Positions 35,571 to 43,566 of a stretch of 64,000 nucleotides of DNA are shown in pieces. The first letter of the stretch is position 1; every line of letters starts with the position of its first letter. Below the pieces are notes generated by a model that was not told the origin of the DNA, ran no database searches, and was given only the letters and a program-made list of their open reading frames with translations. Both the position numbers and the translations under genes were made by a program. This DNA comes from Alcaligenes endophyticus (lineage in GTDB: Bacteria > Pseudomonadota > Gammaproteobacteria > Burkholderiales > Burkholderiaceae_B): assembly GCF_026344035.1 (NCBI RefSeq), contig NZ_JAPKND010000003.1:310001-374000 (forward strand), read 5' to 3'.

Positions 35571-35666
35571 GGAAAGCAATCGTGTCCGGTGGCACGGCTG
35601 GGCTTCAAACCCAGTTGGGGGCGTCAGACGTTCCTGGGTAGGTTCGACTCCTGCTGCTTTCCGCCA
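35571..35666 (+). tRNA. selC: tRNA-Sec (anticodon TCA)
   Basis: A 96-base selenocysteine tRNA reading UGA: an eight-base acceptor stem GGAAAGCA/TGCTTTCC, a short D arm GTGTCCGGTGGCAC, anticodon loop with TCA at 35605-35607, a long variable arm, T arm AGGTTCGACTCCT, discriminator G and encoded CCA. Eight acceptor pairs plus the long extra arm are diagnostic. It lies directly behind selB and ends one base from the stop of the opposite-strand ComA-like gene, with no terminator visible between them. Confidence 0.97.
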
Positions 35667-35667
35667 C

Positions 35668-36444
35668 TTACTCATTAAAAGCAGAATACCCAACAGCACG
35701 CCCCATGCCACGCCGCAAGCCCTCTAAGCGAAGCGCTTGTCCTAGCGTAACATTGGCTAAATTCACCTCTGTACCAAAAAGGCTTAACATTTCCGCATGC
35801 TGGCGCGGAAACTGATAGGGATCAGCCTCAATCAATACGCGCTCGAACCACGAGCACGCCATTAATTCTTGCATTGCCTCTGGCCGACTAGCCGCCAGTA
35901 AGTCCAGTTCAGACTGCTCTAGTGTGAAATAATCTATGCCCAACGAGGACAAGTCCGCGACTAAGGCGTTTAACTCGTCCAGTTCCATCGCCTGCTGTGG
36001 ATCCTTAGCCCCATATTCATAAATCACCTGAAAACCCGCGCGTTGAAATTTTTCGATCACACGCAAGCGTTCATCGCGTCGCATAAATACGCAGTTCTCA
36101 GATATTTCCAGAGCATCCAAACCTAGCCGCTGCAATAAACTAATCAAATCGTCTATCTGCCCCTTACGATGTGCGTACTCAAAAATAATGCCGCCGGCAT
36201 AGACAGAGACACCGAAATCGCGATAACACCCTATCGCCCCCCTCATTGTCTGCTCGGGGATAAGCAATAAGTTAGGTGCATAAATTTTGGCAAAATCAAT
36301 ATAGTCTGCCGCACACTCCAAAGCAGCCCGTATCCCCGAGGCACTACCCCCCCAACCAAAAGTATCTGGCCCCCAATCAATTACCGAAGTCAGACCACGA
36401 CGACGAGGCTTTGGCTCTCGGTTTGGCAAACTCAACTCTTTCAT
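35668..36444 (-). CDS. ComA-like (phosphosulfolactate synthase family) protein
   Basis: A 258-residue TIM-barrel protein of the ComA family. The archaeal founder adds sulfite to phosphoenolpyruvate, giving phosphosulfolactate for coenzyme M. Family text is clear: RRRGLTSVIDWG, AADYIDFAKI, GVSVYAGGIIFEYA, GLDALEISEN, VIYEYGAKDP and the closing VNLANVTLGQALRLEGLRRGMG. The ATG at 36444 is preferred (GGAGGAG five bases upstream) to the GTG at 36450 overlapping the lyase stop. It is the last gene of an operon with a Bug receptor and a fumarase-superfamily lyase. No other coenzyme M or sulfonate genes are seen here, so the substrate may differ from the archaeal one. Confidence 0.85.
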   Translation of the reverse strand: MKELSLPNREPKPRRRGLTSVIDWGPDTFGWGGSASGIRAALECAADYIDFAKIYAPNLLLIPEQTMRGAIGCYRDFGVSVYAGGIIFEYAHRKGQIDDLISLLQRLGLDALEISENCVFMRRDERLRVIEKFQRAGFQVIYEYGAKDPQQAMELDELNALVADLSSLGIDYFTLEQSELDLLAASRPEAMQELMACSWFERVLIEADPYQFPRQHAEMLSLFGTEVNLANVTLGQALRLEGLRRGMGRAVGYSAFNE

Positions 36445-36446
36445 CT

Positions 36447-37757
36447 TCACTCCTCCATGGGGGCTTGCTTAGCGCGGCAGGCATATACGTACTCAATCGC
36501 ACGCTGCACCGCTTGCGGAGCCAAGCCTAAATACGTTTTATGATCTAACAACGCCTCAATTTGTTGCTCTCCCAAATAATCAGCCACTTCGTGCTGCTCC
36601 ATCAGGGCGCTGCGAAAATCCGTCTCTTGTCGCAATACTTTTTTGGCCGCCTCATGCACCAAACCATGAGCTTTATGTTTTCCCACGTAAGGGCCAAGTG
36701 CAAACATCACACGCTCAGCCATAATCAACCCACCGGTACGCTGCAGGTTGCGCTCCATATTCTGCGGATAGACTCGTAGCGTCGCCAATAAGCCTTCTGC
36801 GGCCTGCAACAACTTATCCATATTTCTAGCTAGATTAGCTAGAGAGCTGTCATTGCTAATTTGGTCCCTTTCATAAATAGAGACCATCCAGTCCAGTAGC
36901 ACCGCCGACTCATGGGCAATTTGTCGCGATAAGCCAATAATTGCGGTAGCCTTACGCGGGTTTGACTTGTGCGGCATAGTGCTGGAACCGACCTCTTGGT
37001 TAGCTTCATCCAGCTCTGCAAAATCGTCACCTTGTAGCAAAAAAATATCTTGGGCCATGCGAGCCAAGCTCTTAGACATAATCGCCAATAGGCTCCCCCA
37101 TTCAGCATGCTTGTCTCGAGTGCCCTTCCAGTCTGCCGCCTCCGCAGGCCCCAAGCCTAACTCCTGCATGGTCAGCGCTTCCACCTCAAAGCCCTGCTCT
37201 CCCAGCGCGGCATAGGTTCCTACCGCGCCGGCCAACACCCCACTATCTGTACGCTCAAGCCAAGCAAATAATCTCGCTATATTGCGTCGGTTCTCCAGCA
37301 TCCAGGTCGAGACTTTCAAGCCAAAGCTGATCGGCAATGCATGCCGCCCCACCGTACGCCCCATCATAGGAGTCATTTGGTAGGCCTGCGCTAAACGCAA
37401 CATGTGATCTTCAAGAACGTGAGCAGCCGCCAAAACATGCCGTGTAGCCGCGCGCATCTGCAAAATTTGCATCGTCAGTCGTATATCAGGCGTCGTAGCA
37501 CCAAAGTGCAGAAAAGCAGCACTGCTCTCGCTTAACTGCTCCGACCAGGCTTTCAACGTGGCGACAAGAGGATGGCCCACCTGTTCAATATAAGCATCGA
37601 TGCGATCACGTGGGGCATACTCCACTTGGGCTTTTTGCGTAATTTCGTGGGCCGCCTGTGCAGGAATAATACCCAACTGCGCCTGCGCCCGAGCGAGGGC
37701 CGCCTCAATCTGCATAATGGTAGCAACCGTAGCGCGCTCGCCAAAAATAGATTCCAT
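36447..37757 (-). CDS. Fumarase/aspartase-superfamily lyase (PurB/CMLE-like)
   Basis: A 436-residue all-helical homotetramer-type lyase. Such enzymes add or remove a nucleophile across a fumarate-like double bond. The superfamily signature GSSTMPHKSNPRK (about residue 257) supplies the flexible catalytic loop; FLHFGATTPDI and GRTVGRHALPISFGLK are the other two conserved regions, and LAGAVGTYAALGEQG resembles carboxymuconate cycloisomerases. A C-terminal ADSL-type domain follows. It is too divergent for adenylosuccinate or argininosuccinate lyase, and its neighbours are catabolic. It lies eight bases behind the Bug gene and overlaps the ComA-like gene region. Confidence 0.87.
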   Translation of the reverse strand: MESIFGERATVATIMQIEAALARAQAQLGIIPAQAAHEITQKAQVEYAPRDRIDAYIEQVGHPLVATLKAWSEQLSESSAAFLHFGATTPDIRLTMQILQMRAATRHVLAAAHVLEDHMLRLAQAYQMTPMMGRTVGRHALPISFGLKVSTWMLENRRNIARLFAWLERTDSGVLAGAVGTYAALGEQGFEVEALTMQELGLGPAEAADWKGTRDKHAEWGSLLAIMSKSLARMAQDIFLLQGDDFAELDEANQEVGSSTMPHKSNPRKATAIIGLSRQIAHESAVLLDWMVSIYERDQISNDSSLANLARNMDKLLQAAEGLLATLRVYPQNMERNLQRTGGLIMAERVMFALGPYVGKHKAHGLVHEAAKKVLRQETDFRSALMEQHEVADYLGEQQIEALLDHKTYLGLAPQAVQRAIEYVYACRAKQAPMEE

Positions 37758-37765
37758 AACAGCGC

Positions 37766-38725
37766 CTACATGTCCAATTTTTCAATCACTGCGCGCCAAG
37801 CATCTTGCTGCTCGGCCATCCAGGCTGAAAAACCACTTTGTTCGTCGGTTACCGGCTCAAAACCAATTTCTCGCAAGCTATGTTGTAGTTGCGCAGACTG
37901 CATCACCTTATCTAAGGCCTGACGCATACCCTGCTTCGCCTCCTCAGGCATACCCTGCAAGCCCACTAGGCCCACCCACAACTCCACATCAAACTCAGCG
38001 AACCCAGCCTCAGCAAAAGTAGGCACATCCGCCGCATGAGGATTGCGAGTGGCACCCGTTTGGGCCAAAGCACGCAGTTGACCTGCTTTTAAATACGGCA
38101 ACACAGGGGCAAGACCAATAAACCCTAGATCAATTCGGCCTGAAATCATATCCACGATAGATTGGCCGCCCCCTTTATAAGGAATATGGATGAGGTCCAC
38201 ACCGGTCTGTTGCTTAAAAACCTCTCCGGCTAAATGGTGGACTGAACCTGTGCTGGACGCCGCAAAGGTCAACTCACCGGGACGTTGCTTGGCCATATCT
38301 ACCAAATCTTGAACCGACTGCACAGCTAATTGGTCGTACACCACCAACACCTCTGGTGAGGTCGCTATTTTTCCTATAGGCTCAAAATTATCCATGTTCC
38401 AGGGCAATGACTTGACAAGCAGTGGCTGAATCGGAATAGAGTCCGTTACTAAAGCAAAGCTATAACCATCCGGCTTAGAGCGCGCCAACTCGCCCATACC
38501 AATCGCTCCTGCCGCCCCAGCCCTATTTTCTACCACCACTGTTTGCTTGAGCTCCCGACTCAAGCTGTCAGACACCACACGCGCGACGATATCCGTGGCG
38601 CCGCCTGCAGCAAACGGCACAATCAAAGTAATTGATCTCTCGGGCCACTGACCTGCCTGCGCAGCCGTACACGTTAACGCGGCCAGTGCCAGACCTGCCG
38701 ACCAATGACATATTCTTGAAAACAT
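37766..38725 (-). CDS. Bug-family periplasmic solute receptor
   Basis: The third Bug receptor, 319 residues: a signal peptide (about 1-24, ending AAQA), then GQWPERSITLIVPFAAGGATDIVAR, VVVENRAGAAGAIGM, KPDGYSFALV, LTFAASSTGSVHH and HIPYKGGGQSIVDMISG. An AGGAGGAGG ribosome-binding stretch precedes the ATG. First gene of the operon with the lyase and ComA-like genes, so it probably captures their substrate, likely a di- or tricarboxylate or a sulfonated acid. The LysR gene is divergent, 81 bases away. No permease genes are linked. Confidence 0.92.
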   Translation of the reverse strand: MFSRICHWSAGLALAALTCTAAQAGQWPERSITLIVPFAAGGATDIVARVVSDSLSRELKQTVVVENRAGAAGAIGMGELARSKPDGYSFALVTDSIPIQPLLVKSLPWNMDNFEPIGKIATSPEVLVVYDQLAVQSVQDLVDMAKQRPGELTFAASSTGSVHHLAGEVFKQQTGVDLIHIPYKGGGQSIVDMISGRIDLGFIGLAPVLPYLKAGQLRALAQTGATRNPHAADVPTFAEAGFAEFDVELWVGLVGLQGMPEEAKQGMRQALDKVMQSAQLQHSLREIGFEPVTDEQSGFSAWMAEQQDAWRAVIEKLDM

Positions 38726-38806
38726 AGGCCTCCTCCTGAATAAATAAAATTATGGAAACAGTATGCCCATGAAGGATATAACTTAGAATTCAGAAATACT
38801 CATGCA

Positions 38807-39787
38807 GTGATAACCAGAGCTTTTCACTTGAATACTTCTCTTCCTAATCGTCTTAATGCATTGCGCTTTCGACATCTGCAATTGCTGGAATATATCCATC
38901 AGCTTGGATCGGTGCGTCAAGCAGCTGATCATCTGTACATTACTCAACCGGCGGCCAGCGCCATGCTGAAAGAAATAGAAGCGGCATTGGGCGTATGTTT
39001 ATTCACCCGCTCACACAGGGGGATGAGTGCAACCCCTGCTCTGCTTAATGTACTGCGCCGAGCCGGCATCATACGCCGGGAGCTACAAGCTATCGCTGCG
39101 GACACGACTCAACAGGCCAAACAGCCCCGTGACATGCTGCGCCTGGGCGTTTTGCCACGTAGCATGCACAACGTCATGCCAGCCGTATTAACGCAGATTC
39201 TCCAACAGCACCAACACATAGGCTTTATCTTGAGCGAAGCAACCTCGGATGTATTGCTGCGTGGCTTAGTTAACAATCACTATGACTGTATTCTTGGCCG
39301 CTTTACCCGTGAGGCCGCCACAGGGCGCTGGCCACAAAGTCAGTTTCATATCGAGACGGTATATGAAGAAGGCATGCATGTAGTCTGCAGCCACAACCAC
39401 CCCCTAAGACACCACACTACGGTGAACTTGGATGATTTGCTCGGTTGGGACTGGGTCCTGCCGCCCCCAGGCTCTGTTACCCGTAATCTGTTGATTGATG
39501 AGTTTTTACACGCGGGGCTGCTGCCACCCGAGCCGGTAATTGTGTCGGCTAATTTTTTATCTAATCTGAATTTAGTCGAAGCGGGGCGGCTCTTAACGAT
39601 TGCCCCTAGCTCAGCCGCCGAAAAATACGCTCGCATGCACCCCGTACATATCGTCGCTATCACCCTGCACATGCCCTTGCCACCTATCTCCCTGATGTGG
39701 CGCAAAGACAGGAAAATGGAAGGTGCATTAGATATACTGCGTCAGGCTCTGCCACACGACACCCAAAATATCGACAACAAGCACTAG
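38807..39787 (+). CDS. LysR-family regulator
   Basis: A 326-residue LysR-type regulator. The helix-turn-helix (about 15-75) reads LRFRHLQLLEYIHQLGSVRQAADHLYITQPAASAMLKEIE; the effector domain (about 105-315) begins MLRLGVLP. The start is the GTG at 38807; a TTG at 38828 is an alternative. It is divergent from the Bug/lyase/ComA-like operon and the likely regulator of it. The short gap has an imperfect dyad around GAATTC (38788-38793 region). Its stop codon overlaps that of yaeQ on the other strand within CTAG. Confidence 0.9.
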   Translation: MITRAFHLNTSLPNRLNALRFRHLQLLEYIHQLGSVRQAADHLYITQPAASAMLKEIEAALGVCLFTRSHRGMSATPALLNVLRRAGIIRRELQAIAADTTQQAKQPRDMLRLGVLPRSMHNVMPAVLTQILQQHQHIGFILSEATSDVLLRGLVNNHYDCILGRFTREAATGRWPQSQFHIETVYEEGMHVVCSHNHPLRHHTTVNLDDLLGWDWVLPPPGSVTRNLLIDEFLHAGLLPPEPVIVSANFLSNLNLVEAGRLLTIAPSSAAEKYARMHPVHIVAITLHMPLPPISLMWRKDRKMEGALDILRQALPHDTQNIDNKH

Positions 39788-40332
39788 GGTTCTAAACGCA
39801 GCACTTCTATATTCACATCGCCTTTGGTACTGCTAATCCATGCTTGTCCATCTTGCACGTTAATACTTAGGCTCATACCCCGTTCGCACAATTGAGCTAA
39901 AGCTTGGGTAGACTCAGCCGGTAAATAATACACACGGATGTTTTTTACGCGTGTCATTTTATTGCGTAAGCCTTGCCACCAAATATCGACACTGCGGCCA
40001 TAGGCAATCACAATCACCTCGGAGGCACGGCCGCTTGCTTTAAGCAAACGACGCTCGTCGGGCAATCCCAAGTCGATCCACTGCTCAATCGCCCCTGTTA
40101 AGTCTTGGCGCCATAACTCAGGCTCGTCAGCCTCACTTAAGCCACGAGTAAAGGTCAACTGATCAACCCCCTCGCCGTTCACGTGCAGTGCAAACGCAAG
40201 CAGACGTACCATCAATCGTTCTTCTGTTTCCGAAGGGTGACGCGCTACCGTTACCGCATGACTGGCGTAGTAAGACCGATCGTTGTCCGCAATATGCAGC
40301 TCAGCTTTATAAATGGTTGCGCGTAACGCCAT
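39784..40332 (-). CDS. yaeQ: YaeQ family protein
   Basis: A 182-residue conserved protein. The start MALRATIYKAELHIADNDR, the central ARHPSETEERLMVRLLAFAL, FTRGLSEADEPELW, WIDLGLPDERRLLKAS and IQDG-like INVQDGQAWISS near the end are YaeQ hallmarks. YaeQ has a nuclease-like (PD-(D/E)XK-related) fold; E. coli YaeQ was linked to suppression of rfaH loss, but the biochemical role is unsettled. The ATG at 40332 is chosen where the family begins; an upstream extension is unlikely. Stand-alone gene, converging on the LysR gene with overlapping stops. Confidence 0.93.
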   Translation of the reverse strand: MALRATIYKAELHIADNDRSYYASHAVTVARHPSETEERLMVRLLAFALHVNGEGVDQLTFTRGLSEADEPELWRQDLTGAIEQWIDLGLPDERRLLKASGRASEVIVIAYGRSVDIWWQGLRNKMTRVKNIRVYYLPAESTQALAQLCERGMSLSINVQDGQAWISSTKGDVNIEVLRLEP

Positions 40333-40666
40333 AAGTTTAATACCTAGCCAAAAAGCCACACTATACCTAGGCCATGCCATTCTGTCGCCACTTCGCTAAA
40401 TGCCTGAGCACGCCCTGCCATCATTGCTTGAGCCTGTACTCACGCCCGCCCAAACTTTCAATTTAAAAGCACTAAAACACAGCAACATCTCTTAAATTGA
40501 GCCTTATCTACAACATTAACCTTCAAAAAAGATCTTTACCCCAGCGTAAATATGGCTTTACTTGCATATTCATTTGAACACATATAGCATTACACACATA
40601 TTATCTATCCGACCCGTTTCTTTCAGGATTTAACCCGCCCCAGCGCAATTGAGCAAAGGCCAATAC
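40333..40666. other. AT-rich intergenic region before the polyamine operon
   Basis: 334 bases between yaeQ (minus) and the Xre-type gene. AT-rich in its right half. I see no gene and no strong promoter or hairpin. An AAAGG ribosome-binding site lies at 40655-40659. Confidence 0.5.
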
Positions 40667-41041
40667 ATGTCCAAAAAGCCCGCCAAAGCCATCGCGGCAC
40701 CCAAGAGCAAAACCAAGCAAACTCCTACCCAAATAGGCAAGCCCACCCCGTCTTTTCGCAAGGTAGCAAGCCTGCGCGACTTACGCAAAGTCACCGCACA
40801 CACCCAAGAGGAGCTAGCAGAAACACTTGGTGTAGGGCAAGGAACCGTGTCCCGGATTGAAAAACAAAACGATATGCTGGTTTCAACCTTACAGCACTAC
40901 ATTGAAAGCGTAGGCGGAAAGCTGACTATTGTGGCGTCTTTCCCTAACCGCCCACCACTCGTTATTGAACGCTTAGGTGGCAAGGCTCCCCCCTTGGAAA
41001 ACAAGGAAACTCAACTGAGCTCCTCATCCACGAGCAGCTAA
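40667..41041 (+). CDS. Xre-family helix-turn-helix regulator
   Basis: A 124-residue protein. A basic, Lys/Pro-rich N-terminus (1-35) is followed by a Cro/CI-type helix-turn-helix (about 38-85): LRKVTAHTQEELAETLGVGQGTVSRIEKQNDMLVSTLQHYIES, then VGGKLTIVASFPNRPPLVIE and a polar tail ending in serines. This layout is typical of antitoxin-like Xre proteins, but no toxin gene is adjacent. The ATG at 40667 has AAAGG seven bases upstream. Only 16 bases separate it from nspC, so it probably autoregulates the carboxyspermidine operon; that is inference. Confidence 0.8.
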   Translation: MSKKPAKAIAAPKSKTKQTPTQIGKPTPSFRKVASLRDLRKVTAHTQEELAETLGVGQGTVSRIEKQNDMLVSTLQHYIESVGGKLTIVASFPNRPPLVIERLGGKAPPLENKETQLSSSSTSS

Positions 41042-41057
41042 GATACTCACTGAAACA

Positions 41058-42164
41058 ATGCACAATATACCTACCCCTTACTACCTCATCGATAAAGCAG
41101 CGCTACTGAAGAACCTGCAAACAATCGACTACATACGCAAACGTTCAGGCGCAAAAATGTTATTGGCCTTGAAATGTTTTGCGACGTGGTCCGTGTTTGA
41201 CCTTATGCGTGAATACATGGATGGCACCACATCCTCTTCGCTGCATGAAGTTAAGCTGGGGTATCAAAAGTTTGGGGGGGAAACTCAAGCGTATAGCGTC
41301 GCTTTTGCCGATCATGAAATCGAAGAAGTCGTAGCTAACTGCGACAAAATCATTTTTAACTCTGTGAGCCAGCTCGAGCGCTACGCATCTTATACGCAAG
41401 GAAAACCTGTAGGGCTGCGTTTAAACCCTGGCTTTAGCAGCTCCAGCTTTGACTTAGCTGATCCGGCTCGCAGGCATAGTCGCCTAGGCGAAGGTAGCGC
41501 AGAACGTATTGCCAGCGTACTCGACAAAATCGACGGCGTCATGATCCATAATAACTGCGAGAACAAATCGTTCGAGCGTTTTGATGAAATGTTGACCAAT
41601 ACAGAAGAGCGTTATGCGGATATCTTGCATAACGTCAAATGGGTGAGCCTAGGAGGTGGCATCAGCTACACCTCTCCCGGCTATCCGGTCGATGCCTTCT
41701 GCGATCGCATTCGCCAATTCTCCGAAAAATACCAAATTCAGGTTTATCTTGAGCCGGGCGAAGCCTCCGTACGCGACAGCACAACCTTAGAGGTCAGCGT
41801 GCTGGATATCGGCTTTAACGGTAAACATCTCGCTGTTGTAGACAGCTCCACAGAAGCGCATATGCTAGATCTTTTGATCTACCGCGAAACCGCTCCAATA
41901 GTAGGCCATGCTAAGGGCGAACACCATTACCAGATATGTGGCAAAACCTGCTTAGCAGGCGACATTTTTGGCGAGGCTAGCTTTGAACAACCCTTAGAAA
42001 TTGGCAGTCGCTTATCCATTGGCGAAGCCGCCGCCTACACCATGGTAAAGAAAAACTGGTTCAACGGCGTTCCCATGCCGTCCATAGTCCTTAAAGAAAT
42101 TGATGGAACTATTAAGGTAGTGCGCCAGTTTAGCTACGACGATTACGTTAGCAGCTTGTCTTGA
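41058..42164 (+). CDS. nspC: Carboxynorspermidine/carboxyspermidine decarboxylase
   Basis: A 368-residue PLP enzyme of the alanine-racemase fold that decarboxylates carboxy(nor)spermidine to (nor)spermidine. The PLP lysine is Lys39 in MLLALKCFA. Other marks are GTTSSSLHEVKLG, LRLNPGF, MIHNNCENKSFERF, VSLGGGISYTSPGYPVD and YLEPGEASVRDS. The C-terminal part has the active-site segment CGKTCLAGDIFGEASF. It forms an operon with the partner dehydrogenase 37 bases downstream, the order being the reverse of the dehydrogenase-first order I associate with other bacteria. Together they make spermidine without decarboxylated S-adenosylmethionine. Confidence 0.93.
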   Translation: MHNIPTPYYLIDKAALLKNLQTIDYIRKRSGAKMLLALKCFATWSVFDLMREYMDGTTSSSLHEVKLGYQKFGGETQAYSVAFADHEIEEVVANCDKIIFNSVSQLERYASYTQGKPVGLRLNPGFSSSSFDLADPARRHSRLGEGSAERIASVLDKIDGVMIHNNCENKSFERFDEMLTNTEERYADILHNVKWVSLGGGISYTSPGYPVDAFCDRIRQFSEKYQIQVYLEPGEASVRDSTTLEVSVLDIGFNGKHLAVVDSSTEAHMLDLLIYRETAPIVGHAKGEHHYQICGKTCLAGDIFGEASFEQPLEIGSRLSIGEAAAYTMVKKNWFNGVPMPSIVLKEIDGTIKVVRQFSYDDYVSSLS

Positions 42165-42201
42165 TCACACACCTTTCTATTTTTAATCCGGGGATATTCT
42201 C

Positions 42202-43494
42202 ATGAAACGCAATGTACTGATCATTGGCGCTGGTGGCGTGGCTCACGTTGCCGCCCACAAATGTGCACAAAACAATATTTTGCTTGGTGATATACACATC
42301 GCCTCACGTACCATTGAAAAATGCCAAGCCATCATTGACTCTATCAAAGAAAAAGATAATCAATGCGGCCCTGGCCGTATCGTTGCGCATCAACTTGATG
42401 CCTTAGACGTGGAAGCTACAAAGCAGCTTATCCACGACACCAACAGTCAAATCGTGCTCAATCTTGGCTCGCCATTCTTAAATATGTCTGTACTGCAAGC
42501 TTGCATAGAAACTGGTGCTGCTTACTTGGATACGGCCATTCACGAAGACCCAGCCAAAGTATGTGAAGCGCCTCCGTGGTACAACAACTACGAATGGAAG
42601 CGTCGCGACGCCTGCCATAAGGCAGGCATCACCGCTATTTTAGGAGTAGGCTTTGACCCCGGTGTGGTCAACGCTTACGGCCGTTACGCCGTCGACACCT
42701 ATTTTGACACCGTAGACTCTATCGATATTATTGATATTAATGCGGGCAGTCACGACCGCTATTTCGCCACTAACTTTGACCCCGAGATTAACTTCCGCGA
42801 ATTTACCTCCACGGTATGGTCCTGGGAAGATAGTCAGTGGAAAGCCAATAAAATGTTCGAGCATAAAAAAGAGTGGGATATGCCTGTGGTTGGCACACGC
42901 CCCACTTATCTCACCGGACATGATGAGCTGCACTCTATGTCAGCCAACTTAAATGTGCCCAACATACGTTTTTGGATGGGCTTTGGTGATCACTATATCA
43001 ACGTCTTTACCGTCTTAAAAAACCTAGGCCTGTTGTCCGAACAACCAATACGTACCGCAGAAGGCCTAGAGGTTGTGCCGTTAAAAGTGGTCAAGGCAGT
43101 GCTGCCCGACCCAGCCTCGTTGGCACCCGCCTACACCGGCAAAACATGCATCGGCGACCTAGTCAAAGGCACTAAAGACGGTAAGCCACAAGAGGTTCTG
43201 CTCTACAACATCTGCGACCACGAAGAAAGCTATGCTGAGGTAGGCAGCCAAGCCATTTCCTACACCGCAGGCATACCCGCTGTTGCTGCTGCCATGCTGA
43301 TTGCCGATGGCGCATGGGATGTCAAAGAGATGAAGAACGTGGAAGAGCTAGACCCGAAACCGTTTATCGAACTGATGAACCGCATCGGCTTAGTCACGCG
43401 TGTACGGGATAGCCAAGGCGATCGCGTTTTGGACCCGTACGCCGAAAGCGTAGAGCTTGCTGAAGCAAGCCTGCACACTGACTCCAACCACTAA
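42202..43494 (+). CDS. Carboxyspermidine (carboxynorspermidine) dehydrogenase
   Basis: A 430-residue enzyme of the saccharopine-dehydrogenase family that reductively condenses putrescine (or diaminopropane) with aspartate semialdehyde, giving carboxy(nor)spermidine for NspC. The N-terminal Rossmann motif is VLIIGAGGVAHVAAHKCA (4-21); further on are IASRTIEKCQ, VLNLGSPFLNMSVLQACIETGAAYLDTA and GVGFDPGVVNAYGRYA. Length (about 400-430) and linkage to nspC support this over a true saccharopine dehydrogenase. A GGGGA ribosome-binding site precedes the ATG. A strong hairpin follows the stop. Confidence 0.9.
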   Translation: MKRNVLIIGAGGVAHVAAHKCAQNNILLGDIHIASRTIEKCQAIIDSIKEKDNQCGPGRIVAHQLDALDVEATKQLIHDTNSQIVLNLGSPFLNMSVLQACIETGAAYLDTAIHEDPAKVCEAPPWYNNYEWKRRDACHKAGITAILGVGFDPGVVNAYGRYAVDTYFDTVDSIDIIDINAGSHDRYFATNFDPEINFREFTSTVWSWEDSQWKANKMFEHKKEWDMPVVGTRPTYLTGHDELHSMSANLNVPNIRFWMGFGDHYINVFTVLKNLGLLSEQPIRTAEGLEVVPLKVVKAVLPDPASLAPAYTGKTCIGDLVKGTKDGKPQEVLLYNICDHEESYAEVGSQAISYTAGIPAVAAAMLIADGAWDVKEMKNVEELDPKPFIELMNRIGLVTRVRDSQGDRVLDPYAESVELAEASLHTDSNH

Positions 43495-43504
43495 GCGGCG
43501 ACAC

Positions 43505-43536
43505 CACTACGCCCAGCTAAAAGGCTGGGCGTAGTG
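43505..43536. terminator. Hairpin between convergent polyamine and pnt operons
   Basis: CACTACGCCCAGC (43505-43517) pairs perfectly with GCTGGGCGTAGTG (43524-43536) around TAAAAG: 13 bp. No T run on either strand, yet its place between convergent stops suggests a shared transcription end. Confidence 0.6.
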
Positions 43537-43566
43537 TGCATTCCCCAAAACAACAGACTGCGTTGT

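Noticed and set aside
37572-38022. Overlapping plus-strand frames of 116 and 140 codons
   Set aside because: They are antisense to the lyase and Bug genes, lack ribosome-binding sites and have composition typical of shadow frames.
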